NCBI RefSeq assembly: GCF_022701295.1
Contig: NZ_CP033204.1
Location: 2,852,001 to 2,916,000 of the forward strand
Origin: Sphingopyxis sp. YF1
GTDB lineage: Bacteria > Pseudomonadota > Alphaproteobacteria > Sphingomonadales > Sphingomonadaceae
DNA length: 64,000 nt
Reading direction: 5' to 3'
The notes beneath the pieces were generated by a model that was given only the letters and a program-made list of their open reading frames with translations, did not search any database and was not told the origin of the DNA. Of the stretch, positions 44,944-53,050 are shown piece by piece; position 1 is the stretch's first letter; each line of letters begins with the position of its first letter. The position numbers and the translations under genes were made by a program.

Positions 44944-44992
44944 CCGCTCACTGGAGCGGCAGGAGGCATCGGTCTGGTCCCCGATGCCTCCT
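44944..44992 (+). other. Two tandem perfect hairpins, possible small RNA
   Basis: CCGCTC-ACTG-GAGCGG (44944-44959) is followed directly by AGGAGGCATCGG-N8-CCGATGCCTCCT (44961-44992). The AGGAGG lies in the 5' arm of the second stem, so a ribosome-binding-like sequence is sequestered. No U-tract follows. It could be a small RNA or a leader structure. Confidence 0.35.
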
Positions 44993-45333
44993 GTCCCCAC
45001 CCGGGAAATCCCCACTTGCCCCCGAAGCAGACGGGGGGCGGAGCGGCCGCAAGGCCCCGCCCCCCGGACGCCTCCTCCCTCCCCTCGATGGCGGCCGCAC
45101 CGGCGCCGCGATGCCCGGCCGCCCGATGCGCCCCCGCACCCCCGTTTCCGCATCGGGTGGCAAGCGATTTATTTTGCTTCGCGCCGTTCGGCGCCGACCG
45201 TATCGGCGAAGCCCGCGGAAAGCCGTCGATCGGGTCCGCGAAGCGTGCCTCGCGAACGACGAAACGAATCGGAAGAGCGACGAGTCGAGTCCTCAATCTG
45301 TCATTTACTCTCTTGCATCGCCGCGCCGACGTG
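44993..45333. other. Intergenic, no gene supported
   Basis: Several open frames cross this GC-rich stretch on both strands, but none has a ribosome site, sensible composition or recognisable motif. No terminator or repeat of the window's families is visible. It forms part of the ~850-bp gap between blaI and nrdA. Confidence 0.5.
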
Positions 45334-45382
45334 GCACTATAGGTGGTGGGTCGACCGCAGGGGGCACCCCAATAATTTGTAT
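45334..45382 (+). promoter_or_regulatory. Pair of NrdR-box-like sites upstream of nrdA
   Basis: Site 1 at 45334-45349 (GCACTATAGGTGGTGG) and site 2 at 45367-45382 (CCCCAATAATTTGTAT) each match 11 of 16 positions of the NrdR consensus ACACWATATATWGTGT. They are 17 bp apart, close to the usual 15-16. They lie ~180 bp before the nrdA ATG. NrdR would repress nrdAB when dATP/ATP is bound. Confidence 0.4.
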
Positions 45383-45561
45383 TTGGCTGGAAGTGGCGGA
45401 TTTCCGTCGCCCATCGCATATGGGCACGGGAAAACCCTGCTTGCGCCCAAAAATAACTGCCCCGGCGACGGGTTTAGATGCTAGGATCGGGGCTTCGCCC
45501 TGAGTCGAACAAGACAGGAACAAAACGCGCCGCGCGCGCGTTCGGAACGAGGGCGATCGAG

Positions 45562-47508
45562 ATGGATTTTCGCGAGACGGAACGGGTGGAGACAGGCGAC
45601 GTGGCGACGGTGGAATTGACGAAGAACGAGGCTCCGGCGAGCACCGAATCGACGCCCGATTCGGGTCCCGCGGTGAAGCTCAACGATTCGGGCGAGCCCA
45701 AGGTGCACGCGCGCCGCTTCGCGATCGTCACCGACAAGAGCCGCGACGCGCTGCTCACCGATTTCGGCAAGGAAACGCTCGAAGACCGTTATCTGCTCCC
45801 CGGCGAATCCTATCAGGATCTCTTCGCGCGCGTCGCCGACGCCTATGCCGACGATCAGGATCACGCGCAGCGCCTCTACGACTATATCTCGAAGCTGTGG
45901 TTCATGCCCGCCACCCCCGTTCTCTCGAACGGCGGCACCGGCCGCGGCCTCCCGATCTCCTGCTACCTGAACTCGGTCGACGACAGCCTCGAGGGCATCG
46001 TCGGCACGTGGAACGAGAATGTCTGGCTCGCCTCGCGCGGCGGCGGTATCGGTACCTATTGGGGCGCGGTGCGCGGCATCGGCGAACCCGTCGGTTTGAA
46101 CGGCAAGACCAGCGGTATCATTCCCTTCGTCCGGGTGATGGACAGCCTCACCCTCGCGATTTCGCAGGGCAGCCTCCGCCGCGGTTCGGCCGCCTGCTAT
46201 CTCGACATCTCGCACCCCGAGATCGAGGAATTCCTCGAGGTCCGCAAACCCTCGGGCGACTTCAACCGCAAGGCGCTCAACCTCCACCACGGCGTCCTCA
46301 TCACCGACGAGTTCATGGAAGCCGTCCGCGACGGCAAGGAATTCGACCTCCGCTCGCCGAAGGACCAGAGCGTCCGCGGCACCGTCGACGCGCGCGGGCT
46401 GTTCCAGAAGCTCGTCGAGACGCGCCTCGCGACCGGCGAGCCGTACATCATCTTCATCGACCAGGTGAACCGCATGATGCCCAAGCATCATCGCGACCTC
46501 GGACTCAAGGTCACCACCTCGAACCTCTGCTCGGAAATCACGCTGCCGACCGGCCGCGACCATCTCGGCAACGATCGCACCGCGGTCTGCTGCCTTTCGT
46601 CGCTCAACCTTGAAACCTGGGACGAGTGGAACGGCGACAAGCGTTTCATCGAGGATGTGATGCGCATGCTCGACAACGTCCTCCAGGACTATATCGACCG
46701 CGCCCCGCCCGAAATGGCGCGCGCCAAGTACAGCGCGAGCCGCGAACGCTCGGTCGGCCTCGGCGTGATGGGCTTCCACAGCTTCCTGCAGGCGCGCGGC
46801 CTGCCCTTCGAGGGCGCGATGGCGAAATCGTCGAACCTCCGCGTCTTCAAGCATATCCGCGCGCAGGTCGACGCGGCCTCGATGCTGCTCGCCAACGAGC
46901 GCGGCCCGTGCCCCGACGCCGCCGATCAGGGCGTGATGGAGCGCTTCAGCTGCAAGATGGCGATCGCGCCGACCGCGTCGATCAGCATCATCTGCGGCGG
47001 CACCAGCGCGTGCATCGAGCCGATCCCCGCGAACATCTACACGCACAAGACGCTCTCGGGCAGCTTCTCGATCCGCAACCCGCACCTCGAAGCGCTGCTC
47101 GTCGACAAGGCGAAGAACAGCGACGCGGTGTGGAACTCGATCCTCGAACGCGGCGGCAGCGTCCAGCACCTCGACTTCCTGACGCAGGACGAGAAGGACT
47201 GCTACAAGACGAGCTTCGAGATCGACCAGCGCTGGCTGCTCGAACTCGCCGCCGACCGCACGCCGTATATCGATCAGGCGGCGTCGCTGAACCTGTTCAT
47301 CCCCGCCGACGTCGAGAAATGGGACCTGCTCATGCTCCACTACCGCGCGTGGGAACTCGGCATCAAATCGCTCTATTATCTCCGCTCGAAATCGGTGCAG
47401 CGCGCCGGCTTCGCGGGCGGGGTCGAGGCCGACAACACGCCCGAAGCCGCGAAGTTCGAACTCAGCGCCGAGAGCACCGATTACGACGAGTGTCTGGCCT
47501 GTCAGTGA
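45562..47508 (+). CDS. nrdA: Ribonucleoside-diphosphate reductase alpha subunit, class Ia
   Basis: 648 residues; reduces ribonucleoside diphosphates with the radical delivered by NrdB. Active-site motifs: LPISCYLNSVDDS (first redox Cys), TTSNLCSEITLP (Asn, thiyl-radical Cys, Glu), AVCCLSSLNLETW (second redox Cys), IKSLYYLRSKS (radical-transfer tyrosine pair), and the C-terminal ECLACQ shuttle cysteines. The N-terminal ATP-cone of ~90 residues found in Escherichia coli NrdA is missing: after an acidic, Pro/Ser-rich leader the catalytic part begins at VHARRFAIVT. Start at 45562 after GAGGGCG; the frame is open to 45478. Confidence 0.9.
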   Translation: MDFRETERVETGDVATVELTKNEAPASTESTPDSGPAVKLNDSGEPKVHARRFAIVTDKSRDALLTDFGKETLEDRYLLPGESYQDLFARVADAYADDQDHAQRLYDYISKLWFMPATPVLSNGGTGRGLPISCYLNSVDDSLEGIVGTWNENVWLASRGGGIGTYWGAVRGIGEPVGLNGKTSGIIPFVRVMDSLTLAISQGSLRRGSAACYLDISHPEIEEFLEVRKPSGDFNRKALNLHHGVLITDEFMEAVRDGKEFDLRSPKDQSVRGTVDARGLFQKLVETRLATGEPYIIFIDQVNRMMPKHHRDLGLKVTTSNLCSEITLPTGRDHLGNDRTAVCCLSSLNLETWDEWNGDKRFIEDVMRMLDNVLQDYIDRAPPEMARAKYSASRERSVGLGVMGFHSFLQARGLPFEGAMAKSSNLRVFKHIRAQVDAASMLLANERGPCPDAADQGVMERFSCKMAIAPTASISIICGGTSACIEPIPANIYTHKTLSGSFSIRNPHLEALLVDKAKNSDAVWNSILERGGSVQHLDFLTQDEKDCYKTSFEIDQRWLLELAADRTPYIDQAASLNLFIPADVEKWDLLMLHYRAWELGIKSLYYLRSKSVQRAGFAGGVEADNTPEAAKFELSAESTDYDECLACQ

Positions 47509-47520
47509 CGCTCCCGCCGC

Positions 47521-47595
47521 GTGCCCCCCGGCGAAAGCCGGGGCCCAGCGCGCAGTAACGCAACATCCGACTGGACCCCGGCTTTCGCCGGGGCA
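47521..47595. repeat. Inverted repeat between nrdA and nrdB
   Basis: Arms GTGCCCCCCGGCGAAAGCCG and CGGCTTTCGCCGGGGCAC surround 40 bp. This is the CCGGCGAAAGCCGG family of intergenic repeats. In the transcript it can fold into a long stem between the two coding regions and could set their relative expression. Confidence 0.75.
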
Positions 47596-47627
47596 CACCA
47601 CCCGAGACAAGACCCGAGGATAAGCCG

Positions 47628-48692
47628 ATGTCCCTTCTCGAAGCCCGCAAGACCTACAAGCCCTTCGAATATCCGTGGGCGTTCGATTTCTGGAAGCGCC
47701 AGCAGCAGATCCACTGGGTTCCCGAGGAAGTGCCGCTGGGCGAGGATTGCCGCGACTGGGCGCAGAAGATCAGCGACCACGAGCGCAACCTGCTCACCCA
47801 GATCTTCCGCTTCTTCACCCAGGCCGACATCGAGGTGCAGGATTGCTACCACGAAAAATACGGCCGCGTGTTCAAGCCGACCGAGATCAAGATGATGCTG
47901 ACCGCGTTCAGCAACATGGAAACGGTGCACATCGCGGCGTACAGCCACCTGCTCGACACGATCGGCATGCCCGAGAGCGAATATGGCATGTTCCTCGAAT
48001 ATGACGAGATGCGCGCCAAGCACGACTATATGGGCACCTTCGGCGTCGACAGCGACGAGGATATCGCGCGCACGCTCGCGATGTTCGGCGGCTTTACCGA
48101 GGGGCTCCAGCTCTTTGCCAGCTTCGCGATGCTGATGAACTTCCCGCGCTTCAACAAGATGAAGGGCATGGGCCAGATCGTCAGCTGGTCGATCCGCGAC
48201 GAAAGCCTCCACTGCGAAGGCATCATCAAGCTGTTCCACACCTTCGTGAAGGAACGCGGCTGCCTGACCAAGGCGGTGAAGGAAGACATCATCGACACCT
48301 GCCAGAAGACGGTGCGGCTCGAGGATGCGTTCATCGACCTCGCCTTCGAACAGGGCCCGGTCCCCGGCATGACGCCCAAAGAGATCAAGCGCTACATCCG
48401 CTACATCGCCGACTGGCGCCTCGGCCAGCTCGGTTTCCAGCCGATCTACATGATCGAGGAACACCCGCTCCCCTGGCTCGCCCCGCTCCTCAACGGCGTC
48501 GAGCACGCCAACTTCTTCGAAACGCGCGCGACCGAGTATAGCAAGGGCGCGACGCGCGGCGACTGGAACACCGTCTGGTCGAGCTTCGACAACCGCAAGA
48601 AGGCGAAAGCCAACGACGACGGCGCCGCGGCGCCCGACGCCGATGGCGACGGCGAGGACATGTTCGCCAAGGCCGGCATCGCCGCGGAGTAA
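47628..48692 (+). CDS. nrdB: Ribonucleoside-diphosphate reductase beta subunit, class Ia
   Basis: 354 residues, ferritin-like. Di-iron ligands appear as D67 (FFTQADIEV), E98 and H101 (SNMETVHIAAYSH), a Glu in GFTEGLQLFASF, and Glu/His in IRDESLHCEG. Y105 in HIAAYSH is at the position of the radical Tyr122 of Escherichia coli NrdB, so a tyrosyl radical is expected. The C-terminus is acidic (GDGEDMFAKAGIAAE) and ends in a tail that docks on NrdA. Start 119 bp after nrdA, separated by the repeat. Confidence 0.9.
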   Translation: MSLLEARKTYKPFEYPWAFDFWKRQQQIHWVPEEVPLGEDCRDWAQKISDHERNLLTQIFRFFTQADIEVQDCYHEKYGRVFKPTEIKMMLTAFSNMETVHIAAYSHLLDTIGMPESEYGMFLEYDEMRAKHDYMGTFGVDSDEDIARTLAMFGGFTEGLQLFASFAMLMNFPRFNKMKGMGQIVSWSIRDESLHCEGIIKLFHTFVKERGCLTKAVKEDIIDTCQKTVRLEDAFIDLAFEQGPVPGMTPKEIKRYIRYIADWRLGQLGFQPIYMIEEHPLPWLAPLLNGVEHANFFETRATEYSKGATRGDWNTVWSSFDNRKKAKANDDGAAAPDADGDGEDMFAKAGIAAE

Positions 48693-48704
48693 CCCGCCCT
48701 CCAA

Positions 48705-48774
48705 AACCCCTCCCCTTCAGGGGAGGGGCAGCGAGACTTGGTGGCTATGCCACCTAGTCGCAGCGGGGTGGGCC
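48705..48774. repeat. Dispersed repeat related to 638-788
   Basis: CCCCTCCCCTTCAGGGGAGGGG hairpin followed by GAGACTTGGTGGCTATGCCACC and TAGTCGCAGCGGGGTGGG; the last part is identical to 685-703. It directly follows nrdB and may terminate or stabilise its mRNA. Confidence 0.7.
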
Positions 48775-48826
48775 TCCAACGTCAGCGCGACAGGCCCACG
48801 CCCGACAACAGGATAAGACCACCCAA

Positions 48827-49060
48827 ATGACCGACAAGAAACCCAAGCTCAAACTGCTGGTCCTCAGCCAGCCCCAGCGCGCGACCCTCGAAGGCCTCTC
48901 GAACCGCCGCCCCCAACTCCCCACCGACCCCGTCCGCGACGAGCTCGTCACGCTTGGCCTCGTCGTCAAGCAGGGCGCCAAATGGGCGCTGACCCTGACG
49001 GGCAAGAAGGTCCTCGCGGCAGGATCGAACCGGCGGAACTCGGGCGGGTTTTCGGTTTGA
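48827..49060 (+). CDS. Hypothetical protein, 77 residues, possible winged-helix
   Basis: A small basic protein. LKLLVLSQPQRATLEGLSNRR, then PVRDELVTLGLVVKQGAKWALTLTGKKVLA reads like the second half of a winged-helix DNA-binding domain (recognition helix, then two strands). No clear family. It is the only candidate gene between nrdB and the DUF4145 gene and has normal high-GC codon use. Confidence 0.5.
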   Translation: MTDKKPKLKLLVLSQPQRATLEGLSNRRPQLPTDPVRDELVTLGLVVKQGAKWALTLTGKKVLAAGSNRRNSGGFSV

Positions 49061-49103
49061 GTGAAAATCGCGTCCAAATTATGCACTTAGCGAGGTAAAC
49101 TCA

Positions 49104-49760
49104 ATGCCATTAGAGTTTTCTCACAATTGCCCTTATTGCAAAACTGATAAGATTGGCTTTACCAGTCGTTATGATTGGAAAATTCCAAACACTTCAAGCC
49201 AAAAATTTATATTGACGACATGCAATGGATGCCATGGCGGAGTCATTTTTCTTTTTGGTTTAAGCAACCACACATCCGACTACGACTTCAACAAGGCCAG
49301 TGGTAATTTGGAATTCAATGGCTTGCGACCGATAAAATCTTGGCCTCAGACCGCCCACAACGACGTCCCGGAAGACATACCCGCCCAGTTGTCGGGGCTT
49401 TTGTCTCAAGCAGTCAAATGCCTTCGACAGGGCGCATGGGATGCGGCGGGGATGACCTTCAGAAAAGTGATAGACATATCTACAAAGTTGCTAGACCCAT
49501 CTCTTTCAAAGAAGATGCTTGCCTCCCGTATAGACGAATTAGAAAAATCGGGAAAACTGACACCCGACATTAAAGCTTGGGCACACGAGATACGGCTTGA
49601 CGGCAACGAAGCCGCGCATGAGGATGACCCATTTACCAAGGATCAAGCAGAAGCTCTTAGCTCATTTGTTGATGCCTATCTCAGGTATATCTATTCCTTG
49701 CCAAAAATGGTCGAAAGAAGTCGCGAAAGGCGTAACTTAGGCCAAGGCCAATCAACCTAA
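49104..49760 (+). CDS. DUF4145 domain protein
   Basis: 218 residues. The N-terminus has two CxxC pairs (CPYCKTDKIGF and TTCNGCHGGV) that could form a zinc ribbon. Residues ~100-190 match DUF4145 (DIPAQLSGLLSQAVKCLRQGAWDAAGMTFRKVIDISTKLL, then IRLDGNEAAHEDDPFTKDQAEALSSFVDAYLRYIY). The domain is often found with restriction or defence genes, but no partner is present. The gene is markedly more AT-rich than all its neighbours, consistent with recent acquisition. Function unknown. Confidence 0.75.
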   Translation: MPLEFSHNCPYCKTDKIGFTSRYDWKIPNTSSQKFILTTCNGCHGGVIFLFGLSNHTSDYDFNKASGNLEFNGLRPIKSWPQTAHNDVPEDIPAQLSGLLSQAVKCLRQGAWDAAGMTFRKVIDISTKLLDPSLSKKMLASRIDELEKSGKLTPDIKAWAHEIRLDGNEAAHEDDPFTKDQAEALSSFVDAYLRYIYSLPKMVERSRERRNLGQGQST

Positions 49761-49790
49761 AGAAGTACGCGCAATAGTTTGGCAAACCGC

Positions 49791-49883
49791 ATGGATGCCG
49801 GATCAAGTCCGGCATGACGATCCGAAGAGTATTCTCTATTCCAACCCAACCTTCGTCACCCCGGACTTGATCCGGGGTCCATC
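49791..49883. repeat. CCGGACTTGATCCGG-family repeats
   Basis: One hairpin unit (GGATGCCGGATCAAGTCCGGCATGACG, given here as arms GCCGGA / TCCGGC) and one inverse unit (CGTCACCCCGG, ACTTGATCC, GGGGTCC) separated by 36 bp. Related to 19607-19687 and 50243-50272. Confidence 0.75.
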
Positions 49884-49903
49884 GCCGCCCTAGCCTCCAC
49901 CCC

Positions 49904-50218
49904 ATGCACGCCGACTTCCAGCCCTGCGCCTATATCATGGCCAGCGCGCGACACGGAACGCTCTACGCGGGCGTCACCTCGCACCTGATCCAGCGCATCT
50001 GCCAGCACCGCGACGGCAGCTTCGACGGCTTCACCAAACGTTATAGCGTCAAGACGCTGGTGTGGTTCGAACTCGCCGGCACGATGCACGCCGCGATCAC
50101 GCGCGAAAAGCAGATCAAGAACTGGCAGCGCAAGTGGAAGATCGATTTGATCGAGGCAGCGAACCCGGATTGGCGCGACTTGGCCGAGGAACTTGGCCTG
50201 CCGCCGCTCGGCACGTGA
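49904..50218 (+). CDS. GIY-YIG nuclease family protein
   Basis: 104 residues, a single GIY-YIG domain. It has CAYIMASARHGTLYAGVTSHLIQRICQHRDG, where the motif pair is AYI ... LYAGVT with Arg and His downstream, and REKQIKNWQRKWKIDLIE. This is the short UPF0213/YhbQ-like form, typical of sphingomonads and encoded in many copies. It may cut or repair DNA. It is flanked on both sides by copies of the same dispersed repeat. Confidence 0.8.
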   Translation: MHADFQPCAYIMASARHGTLYAGVTSHLIQRICQHRDGSFDGFTKRYSVKTLVWFELAGTMHAAITREKQIKNWQRKWKIDLIEAANPDWRDLAEELGLPPLGT

Positions 50219-50242
50219 CGCCGACCCTCTGCCCCTCCCGCA

Positions 50243-50272
50243 TTCGTCATGCCGGACTTGATCCGGCATCCA
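50243..50272. repeat. CCGGACTTGATCCGG-family repeat, single unit
   Basis: CGTCATGCCGGACTTGATCCGGCAT forms one hairpin (ATGCCGGA ... TCCGGCAT), 25 bp after the GIY-YIG stop. The following ~190 bp to 50466 hold no supportable gene. Confidence 0.7.
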
Positions 50273-50465
50273 CTCCAGCGCGTACCACATGGCCCCCGGA
50301 TCAAAGCGAACGAGGCACGCGCCTCGTTCGCGGGCGACGCAAGAGGGGTCGCGCTTCGCGTCTTCGCGCGAAACCCGATTACCGCGATCCTGGCGCGCGC
50401 CCCGCCCCCCAGGCGAAGCGCCGGCCCCCCGCCCGAACGCCTCGCCCCCGGCCGGTCGCCCTCGC

Positions 50466-51086
50466 CTACAGCCCGATATTCGCGGTCGGCAGATAGCTCA
50501 TTTCCCAGTCGCCGCCGTCGCGTTCGAAACGCAGGATGGTGCCGTCGATCGACCACATCAGCGCGCCGTCGCCCCGGCCGCCGCCGCCGCCCAGCATTCC
50601 GCCGACCGCGTTCATCGCGGTCGCGCCGCCCAGCTCGCCCAGGCCGCCGTCGCCGCCGAGCAGACCGCCCGCGCCCTGCGGCACACCCGCCGCACCCAGC
50701 GCCTGGTTGACGACTCCGCCGGTGATCCGCCCGAGCAGCCCGCCGCCGCCGCCCGATCCGCCCGCCTCGCCATCGATCCTGTGCGCCGGCCGACCATATT
50801 TGCCGATCAGCGCGCTATACAGCCTGTCGGCGCATTTCTTGTCCTCGCCCGTCACCACGACGCTGTCGACGACCCCCGCGTCGAGCATCACCCGAACCTC
50901 GCTCTTACACCCCCGGATCGGCTCATATTTCTTGATCTCGACATATTTCGACTTGCGGTTGGCCTTGGGGTACAGCCTCATCACCTCCTTGACGGTCATC
51001 CCCGCTTCGACATTCTGCCACAGCGGGGCAGCCGTCGCCGGGGTGGCGATGAAGGTTGCGGTTGCCAGCAGGATCAACTTCTTCAC
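50466..51086 (-). CDS. Exported hypothetical protein with Gly-rich middle
   Basis: About 206 residues. From the GTG at 51086 (GGAG nine bases upstream) it has a clean signal peptide KKLILLATATFIATPATAA. The mature part begins LWQNVEAGMTVKEVMRLYPKANRKSKY, a motif seen in small secreted proteins related to SmpA/BamE-like folds, then a Gly-rich stretch (~110-180), and ends LRFERDGGDWEMSYLPTANIGL. An ATG 15 bp upstream would spoil the leader. Function unknown. Confidence 0.6.
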   Translation of the reverse strand: MKKLILLATATFIATPATAAPLWQNVEAGMTVKEVMRLYPKANRKSKYVEIKKYEPIRGCKSEVRVMLDAGVVDSVVVTGEDKKCADRLYSALIGKYGRPAHRIDGEAGGSGGGGGLLGRITGGVVNQALGAAGVPQGAGGLLGGDGGLGELGGATAMNAVGGMLGGGGGRGDGALMWSIDGTILRFERDGGDWEMSYLPTANIGL

Positions 51087-51473
51087 GATATCAAACTCCA
51101 TGGGATCGCGCCGGGGCGCAGCCGGCAGCACGGGGCGCCGGGTGGTGGAAACAGCGGCTGTCCGGGGACTGCCGCAAGGCAACAGGAAAATGGAGGGGAC
51201 GCGCCGCGATCACGCGGCAGCCGCGAAGGCGCGCCGGCGTCCGGCCGGGCCAGCCCGTCCTCTTAAAAACTATATGCTACAGATATTTAGACCCTCCAAC
51301 CCCGGGCGGGGACATAGACTCCGCCCCGGACCTGTCAAGCATGGTCGTCCCGCATCGCGCCGCGCCGCCCGCGCGAAGCGGGCCAGGCGCCGGGATCGCC
51401 GCCGCTTGCCTGTCCTCGCCGCCCAATACCGGGTCCGGGATGACGAAGCGGGGGAGCCCACGCCCCCCCTCCC
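51087..51473. other. Intergenic, no gene supported
   Basis: GC-rich with an AT-rich patch (AAAACTATATGCTACAGATATTT at ~51265-51290) that may hold a promoter, and a degenerate half of the repeat family (GGTCCGGGATGACGAAG at ~51431). Nothing else recognisable. Confidence 0.4.
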
Positions 51474-51977
51474 TCAATTCATCGCCGACCCCGCCGGAAA
51501 CCCGCGCACCCCCGCGACCGCGAACATCACCCCGCCGCGCACCGCTTCGGGCGAATCTTCGAGCATGTAGAGCGGCGCCAGCGCGCGCGTGACCTCGCTG
51601 TCGTCGTCGACGACCAGCCGCAGCGACGCGATGCCGATCCCGTTCCTGGCCACCACCACGTCGCGGATCAGCGCCAGCGGCCAGCTTTCGCTGCCGCGAT
51701 AGAGCAGCGACCCGTCGTGGCGGATATGGCTGGCCCGCCGCCGCCACAGCCGCCGGAAATGGACGACCCCCGCCAGCGCCGCCGCGATCAGCACCGTCAC
51801 CGCCGGATTGCCCGCGACGACGGCGCGCAGCACCTCGGCCGCGCCGTCGTCCCACGCGCCGCTGGCCTGCCGCACCGCCAGCCCCGCCGCGGCGAGGCCG
51901 CACAGCAATTGCCCCGCCAGCAGCGGCTTTGCGCGCAGCCGGCCGATCACCACCATCTTGCGTTCCCAATGTTTCAT
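51474..51977 (-). CDS. Hypothetical membrane protein
   Basis: 167 residues. A basic N-terminus (KHWERKMVVIGRLRAK) precedes two membrane helices (LLAGQLLCGLAAAGLAVRQ and AVTVLIAAALAGVVHF), then a cytoplasmic beta-rich C-terminus (ASHIRHDGSLLYRGSESWPLALIRDVVVARNGIGIASLRLVVDD) that resembles a PH-like/DUF domain. The start at ATG 51977 lacks a strong ribosome site. No family assigned. Confidence 0.5.
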   Translation of the reverse strand: MKHWERKMVVIGRLRAKPLLAGQLLCGLAAAGLAVRQASGAWDDGAAEVLRAVVAGNPAVTVLIAAALAGVVHFRRLWRRRASHIRHDGSLLYRGSESWPLALIRDVVVARNGIGIASLRLVVDDDSEVTRALAPLYMLEDSPEAVRGGVMFAVAGVRGFPAGSAMN

Positions 51978-52106
51978 CGCCGCGCACGATAGCAGCGCGG
52001 CGGCGCGGCGCCAGCACCGCGTGACGGCGCCCCGCCCCGCACGCGCGGCGAAAGCCCTCGACGGCGCGATTTTCATGCTATGCTCACGCGCGAAAGGAGA
52101 CTCGCC

Positions 52107-52253
52107 ATGCACGCCGTGACCGAAGGCGACCGCCGCAAGGAAATCCGCGTCCTTCTCCACCAGATTCAGGCGCACCCCGAACGCGACTGGAGCGCGGCCC
52201 GCCGCCGCCTCGCCACCCTCACCAAACTCGTCGCGCGCCCGAAACCGCACTGA
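52107..52253 (+). CDS. Small ORF, 48 residues, basic
   Basis: AAAGGAGA lies six bases before the ATG. The peptide starts MHAVTEGDRRKEIRVLLHQIQAHPE and ends with an Arg/Lys-rich helix (ARRRLATLTKLVARPKPH). Strong helix propensity, no Cys, no membrane segment. Sphingomonads carry many such short proteins; function unknown. Confidence 0.6.
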   Translation: MHAVTEGDRRKEIRVLLHQIQAHPERDWSAARRRLATLTKLVARPKPH

Positions 52254-52330
52254 CACGCCCATCCGGTTGATTGAACCGGAACGGGGCGATTGGAACTTGT
52301 GGATTCGCCGGCCCATGGCATTCTTTGGCC

Positions 52331-52933
52331 GTGCGCGCGTCAACATATATCTATGGCTTGATCTACCCCGCTTTCCTCGGGACGTTTCTCGTTTCGGCCC
52401 TGTCTCTCCCTGTCGGCGACTGCGTCACGTTCGGGATCATAATTGCAGCTCTGCTCTATTTTATCGCGCAATATGGCGAGGGCGCGACCGCAGCTCAGCG
52501 GAATAAAACGGGCGATGGCGACGCGTTCGGCTGGCCGGAGATGCTATGCGAACTTTTCGAGATCTGCGTCATGACAATGGCTTTTGGGGCATTGGGTTTG
52601 TTCGAACGCCCCCCAGGCTCCCTTGCAAATGCCGTCTTCGCCGATCCGTCGCTCGAACGCCACTGGTGCTGGCTCGCGATTGCCTTCCTGCACCCCCCAA
52701 TCTCCCGCATCTTTCTGTCCTCGCGCGGGCGGTCATGGGCGCAGCGCAACGGATCGCTCAGGGCAAACAGACTCCTTGTTGGTCTTTCGGGCATCGCCGC
52801 CGCCGGAGCCGTCATCGGCGGTTGTGGCTTTCCCCGTGCCGGCCTCGCTCTGATCAGCGTGTCTCTCTTCTTCTATTTCGTTTTGTTCATTCTCTGCCCT
52901 GCGTGCGGCGAGGGGCCGAAAACAGCCGCCTGA
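52331..52933 (+). CDS. Hypothetical membrane protein
   Basis: About 200 residues with five or six membrane helices (around IYGLIYPAFLGTFLVSALSL, VTFGIIIAALLYFIAQYG, LFEICVMTMAFGALGLF, LLVGLSGIAAAGAVIGGCGF and LISVSLFFYFVLFILCPAC). No family recognised. GTG 52331 is my choice; the frame also opens at a TTG at 52271, and neither has a clear ribosome site. Codon bias is weaker than in neighbouring genes. Confidence 0.5.
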   Translation: MRASTYIYGLIYPAFLGTFLVSALSLPVGDCVTFGIIIAALLYFIAQYGEGATAAQRNKTGDGDAFGWPEMLCELFEICVMTMAFGALGLFERPPGSLANAVFADPSLERHWCWLAIAFLHPPISRIFLSSRGRSWAQRNGSLRANRLLVGLSGIAAAGAVIGGCGFPRAGLALISVSLFFYFVLFILCPACGEGPKTAA

Positions 52934-53050
52934 TCAGCACCCTTCGGCCGGAACAGGCATTCGTCGCGCCGCTGCGCCGTCCCGCCGCGCACCGGGCAAC
53001 GCGCGCGTCGCCGCCCGGTTTCTCTCCCGACCATCCTCGGGAGAACAGCC

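Noticed and set aside
44993..45333. Several open frames in the gap before nrdA
   Set aside because: No ribosome sites, no codon bias consistent with neighbours, and mutually overlapping frames of equal length.
45383..45561. Cobalamin riboswitch upstream of nrdA
   Set aside because: No B12-box-like sequence; the enzyme is class Ia and does not use cobalamin.
50289..51570. Long plus-strand frames opposite the Gly-rich exported protein
   Set aside because: Pro/Ser/Arg-rich antisense reading of a Gly-rich gene with a good leader on the minus strand.
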